From contig JACQMU010000060.1 in the NCBI GenBank assembly GCA_016203425.1, positions 1 to 7,025 on the forward strand: a stretch of 7,025 bases of DNA. Reading direction: 5' to 3'. The position numbers and the translations under genes are program-made. The stretch is from Candidatus Woesearchaeota archaeon. GTDB taxonomy: Archaea > Nanobdellota > Nanobdellia > Woesearchaeales > ARS49. This document shows, in pieces, positions 6,089-7,025 of the stretch. Position 1 is the stretch's first letter, and each line of letters starts with the position of its first letter. Under the pieces are notes generated by a model, which was not told the origin of the DNA, ran no database searches, and saw only the letters and a list, made by a program, of their open reading frames with translations.

Positions 6089-6696
6089 TACAAGAAATAT
6101 TCCCCGGCATTTTTGCAGACAACAAAAAAATCTATACAAAAGACAGCTCAGGCGCTTATCGACTTTGGAATCCCATAACAAGCAAACTATCTGCCGCACT
6201 CCACAAACGACTCAAACAAACATTTTTGAAAGCAAATGATGTTGTGCTGTATTTAGGCGCAAGCACAGGAACAACAGTCTCACACATCTCAGACATTGTT
6301 GGCGAGCAAGGATTTGTCTTTGCAGTTGAAATTTCACCCACAGTATGCAGGGAATTAGTATTCTTAGCAGAAGAACGACAAAACATTGCACCAATACTCG
6401 CAGATGCAAACCAGCCACAAACTTACGCAGACAAAATAAAAGATGTTGACTGGCTGTACCAAGACATAGCACAAAAAAACCAAGTTGAAATATTCCTTAA
6501 AAACTTACGATTTGTAAAAAAGAATAGCCACGCATTCTTAATTATAAAAGCCAGAAGCATAGATGCCACAAAAGAACCAAAACAAATATTTAACGATGTA
6601 AGAGAACAATTACAGCAAGACACAGAAATAGTGCAAGAAATAAACCTTGAACCATACAAAAAAGACCACGTGATGTTTGTTTGCAAAAAGAATTAA
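6085..6696 (+). CDS. flpA: fibrillarin-like rRNA/tRNA 2'-O-methyltransferase
   Basis: This 203-residue protein is a SAM-dependent Rossmann methyltransferase that puts 2'-O-methyl groups on rRNA and tRNA, guided by box C/D sRNAs. Visible motifs in order: WNPITSKLSAAL (28-39), SAM motif I YLGASTGTTVSHISDIV (56-72), the acidic residue Glu82 in FAVEIS, Asp107 in LADANQP, VDWLYQDIAQ (121-130), IKARSIDATKEP (154-165) and LEPYKKDHVMF (188-198). The fibrillarin catalytic tetrad K-D-K-H can be placed at Lys34, Asp127, Lys155 and His195, so the enzyme should be active. Compared with Pyrococcus fibrillarin as I recall it, the part before WNP is about 20-25 residues shorter, so the N-terminal beta region is reduced. 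It starts within the nop5 stop (ATGA, no Shine-Dalgarno) and its own stop overlaps the stop of the convergent cysS by 4 bp. Confidence 0.96.
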   Translation: MIQEIFPGIFADNKKIYTKDSSGAYRLWNPITSKLSAALHKRLKQTFLKANDVVLYLGASTGTTVSHISDIVGEQGFVFAVEISPTVCRELVFLAEERQNIAPILADANQPQTYADKIKDVDWLYQDIAQKNQVEIFLKNLRFVKKNSHAFLIIKARSIDATKEPKQIFNDVREQLQQDTEIVQEINLEPYKKDHVMFVCKKN

Positions 6697-7025
6697 ACAG
6701 TTTTCTTAACCCGCGTCCCTTCAGGAGTATCCTCAAGAACAAAACCTTGTTTTTGCAGTTCTTCCCTTATTTCATCAGAACGCGCAAAGTTTTTAACAGC
6801 TCTTGCGGCATCACGCTCATCAACCAACGACTGAATTTCTTCAGGAATCGTGTCTTCATTTTTTTTGATAACTCCTAAAACTTTGTCAAACTCAAGCATA
6901 ACATCCTTTATTTTTTTTGCATCATTCACACCAACTTTTTTTGAGCGCAACAAAACATTAACATGTTTGATGAACACAAAAATTGCGGCAAGAGATTCTG
7001 AAATTTCCAAATCATTATCCATCGC
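6693..7025 (-). CDS. cysS: cysteinyl-tRNA synthetase, C-terminal fragment (gene continues beyond window)
   Basis: The frame is open to the right edge (the codon before the ATG at 7022 is GCG, Ala), giving AMDNDLEISESLAAIF, which matches the helical-domain motif of CysRS (commonly E-A-M-D-D-D-F-N-T-x-x-A-L-A). The Met at 7022 is therefore internal. The end, ARSDEIREELQKQGFVLEDT followed by PEGTRVKK, is the standard CysRS tail (A-D-x-I-R-D-E-L, G-I-x-L-E-D-T-P-x-G-T). These 110 residues cover the helical region that contacts the tRNA; the catalytic HIGH and KMSKS domain lies outside. The enzyme charges tRNA-Cys with cysteine in the cytoplasm. It converges with fibrillarin; the two stop codons share TTAA. 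Confidence 0.92.
   Translation of the reverse strand, partial: AMDNDLEISESLAAIFVFIKHVNVLLRSKKVGVNDAKKIKDVMLEFDKVLGVIKKNEDTIPEEIQSLVDERDAARAVKNFARSDEIREELQKQGFVLEDTPEGTRVKKTV

Overview
The window looks like a chromosomal segment of an archaeon, most probably a small-genome DPANN lineage (Woesearchaeota/Pacearchaeota-like). The evidence is a Nop5-fibrillarin gene pair, an archaeal MBF1 with a zinc ribbon plus helix-turn-helix, TATA boxes placed about 26 nt upstream of start codons, AT-rich DNA (about one third GC in the stretches I counted), and a strongly shortened Nop5. The lineage is inferred from gene content and protein style, not from a search.

Layout. Positions 2-751 (+) hold the C-terminal part of a membrane glycosyltransferase whose start lies before the window. 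It runs tail-to-tail into, and overlaps by 55 bp, a minus-strand operon of MBF1 (2128-1664) followed by a predicted lipoprotein alpha/beta hydrolase (1671-697), joined by an 8-bp overlap. A 111-bp divergent promoter region (2129-2239) separates this operon from a plus-strand ABC exporter operon: an ATPase with an unusual N-terminal helical module (2240-3343), coupled by an ATGA overlap to an ABC-2 permease with a large coiled-coil external domain (3340-5193). Next comes a 181-bp gap that contains a GC-rich, strongly foldable element of about 102 bp (5199-5300), a candidate structured RNA or dispersed palindromic repeat. Then a leaderless-type promoter drives nop5 (5375-6088) and fibrillarin (6085-6696), again ATGA-coupled. 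The window closes with the C-terminal end of cysteinyl-tRNA synthetase on the minus strand (7025-6693), whose stop codon overlaps that of fibrillarin.

How the genes work together. Nop5 and fibrillarin are the scaffold and 2'-O-methyltransferase of the box C/D sRNP that modifies rRNA and tRNA; both are shortened at the N terminus here, where they contact each other in other archaea. The ATPase and permease form one exporter of unknown substrate. MBF1 is a transcription coactivator; its pairing with a surface hydrolase is unexplained. All three operon-leading genes with a visible promoter have the TATA box about 26 nt from the start codon and no room for a leader, so their mRNAs are probably leaderless. 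Downstream genes start inside 4-8 bp overlaps.

The points most worth following are the GC-rich foldable element, the missing N-terminal domain of Nop5, the degenerate ABC signature (LSAAQ), the N-terminal module on the ATPase, and a C-over-G bias of the plus strand that holds regardless of gene direction.
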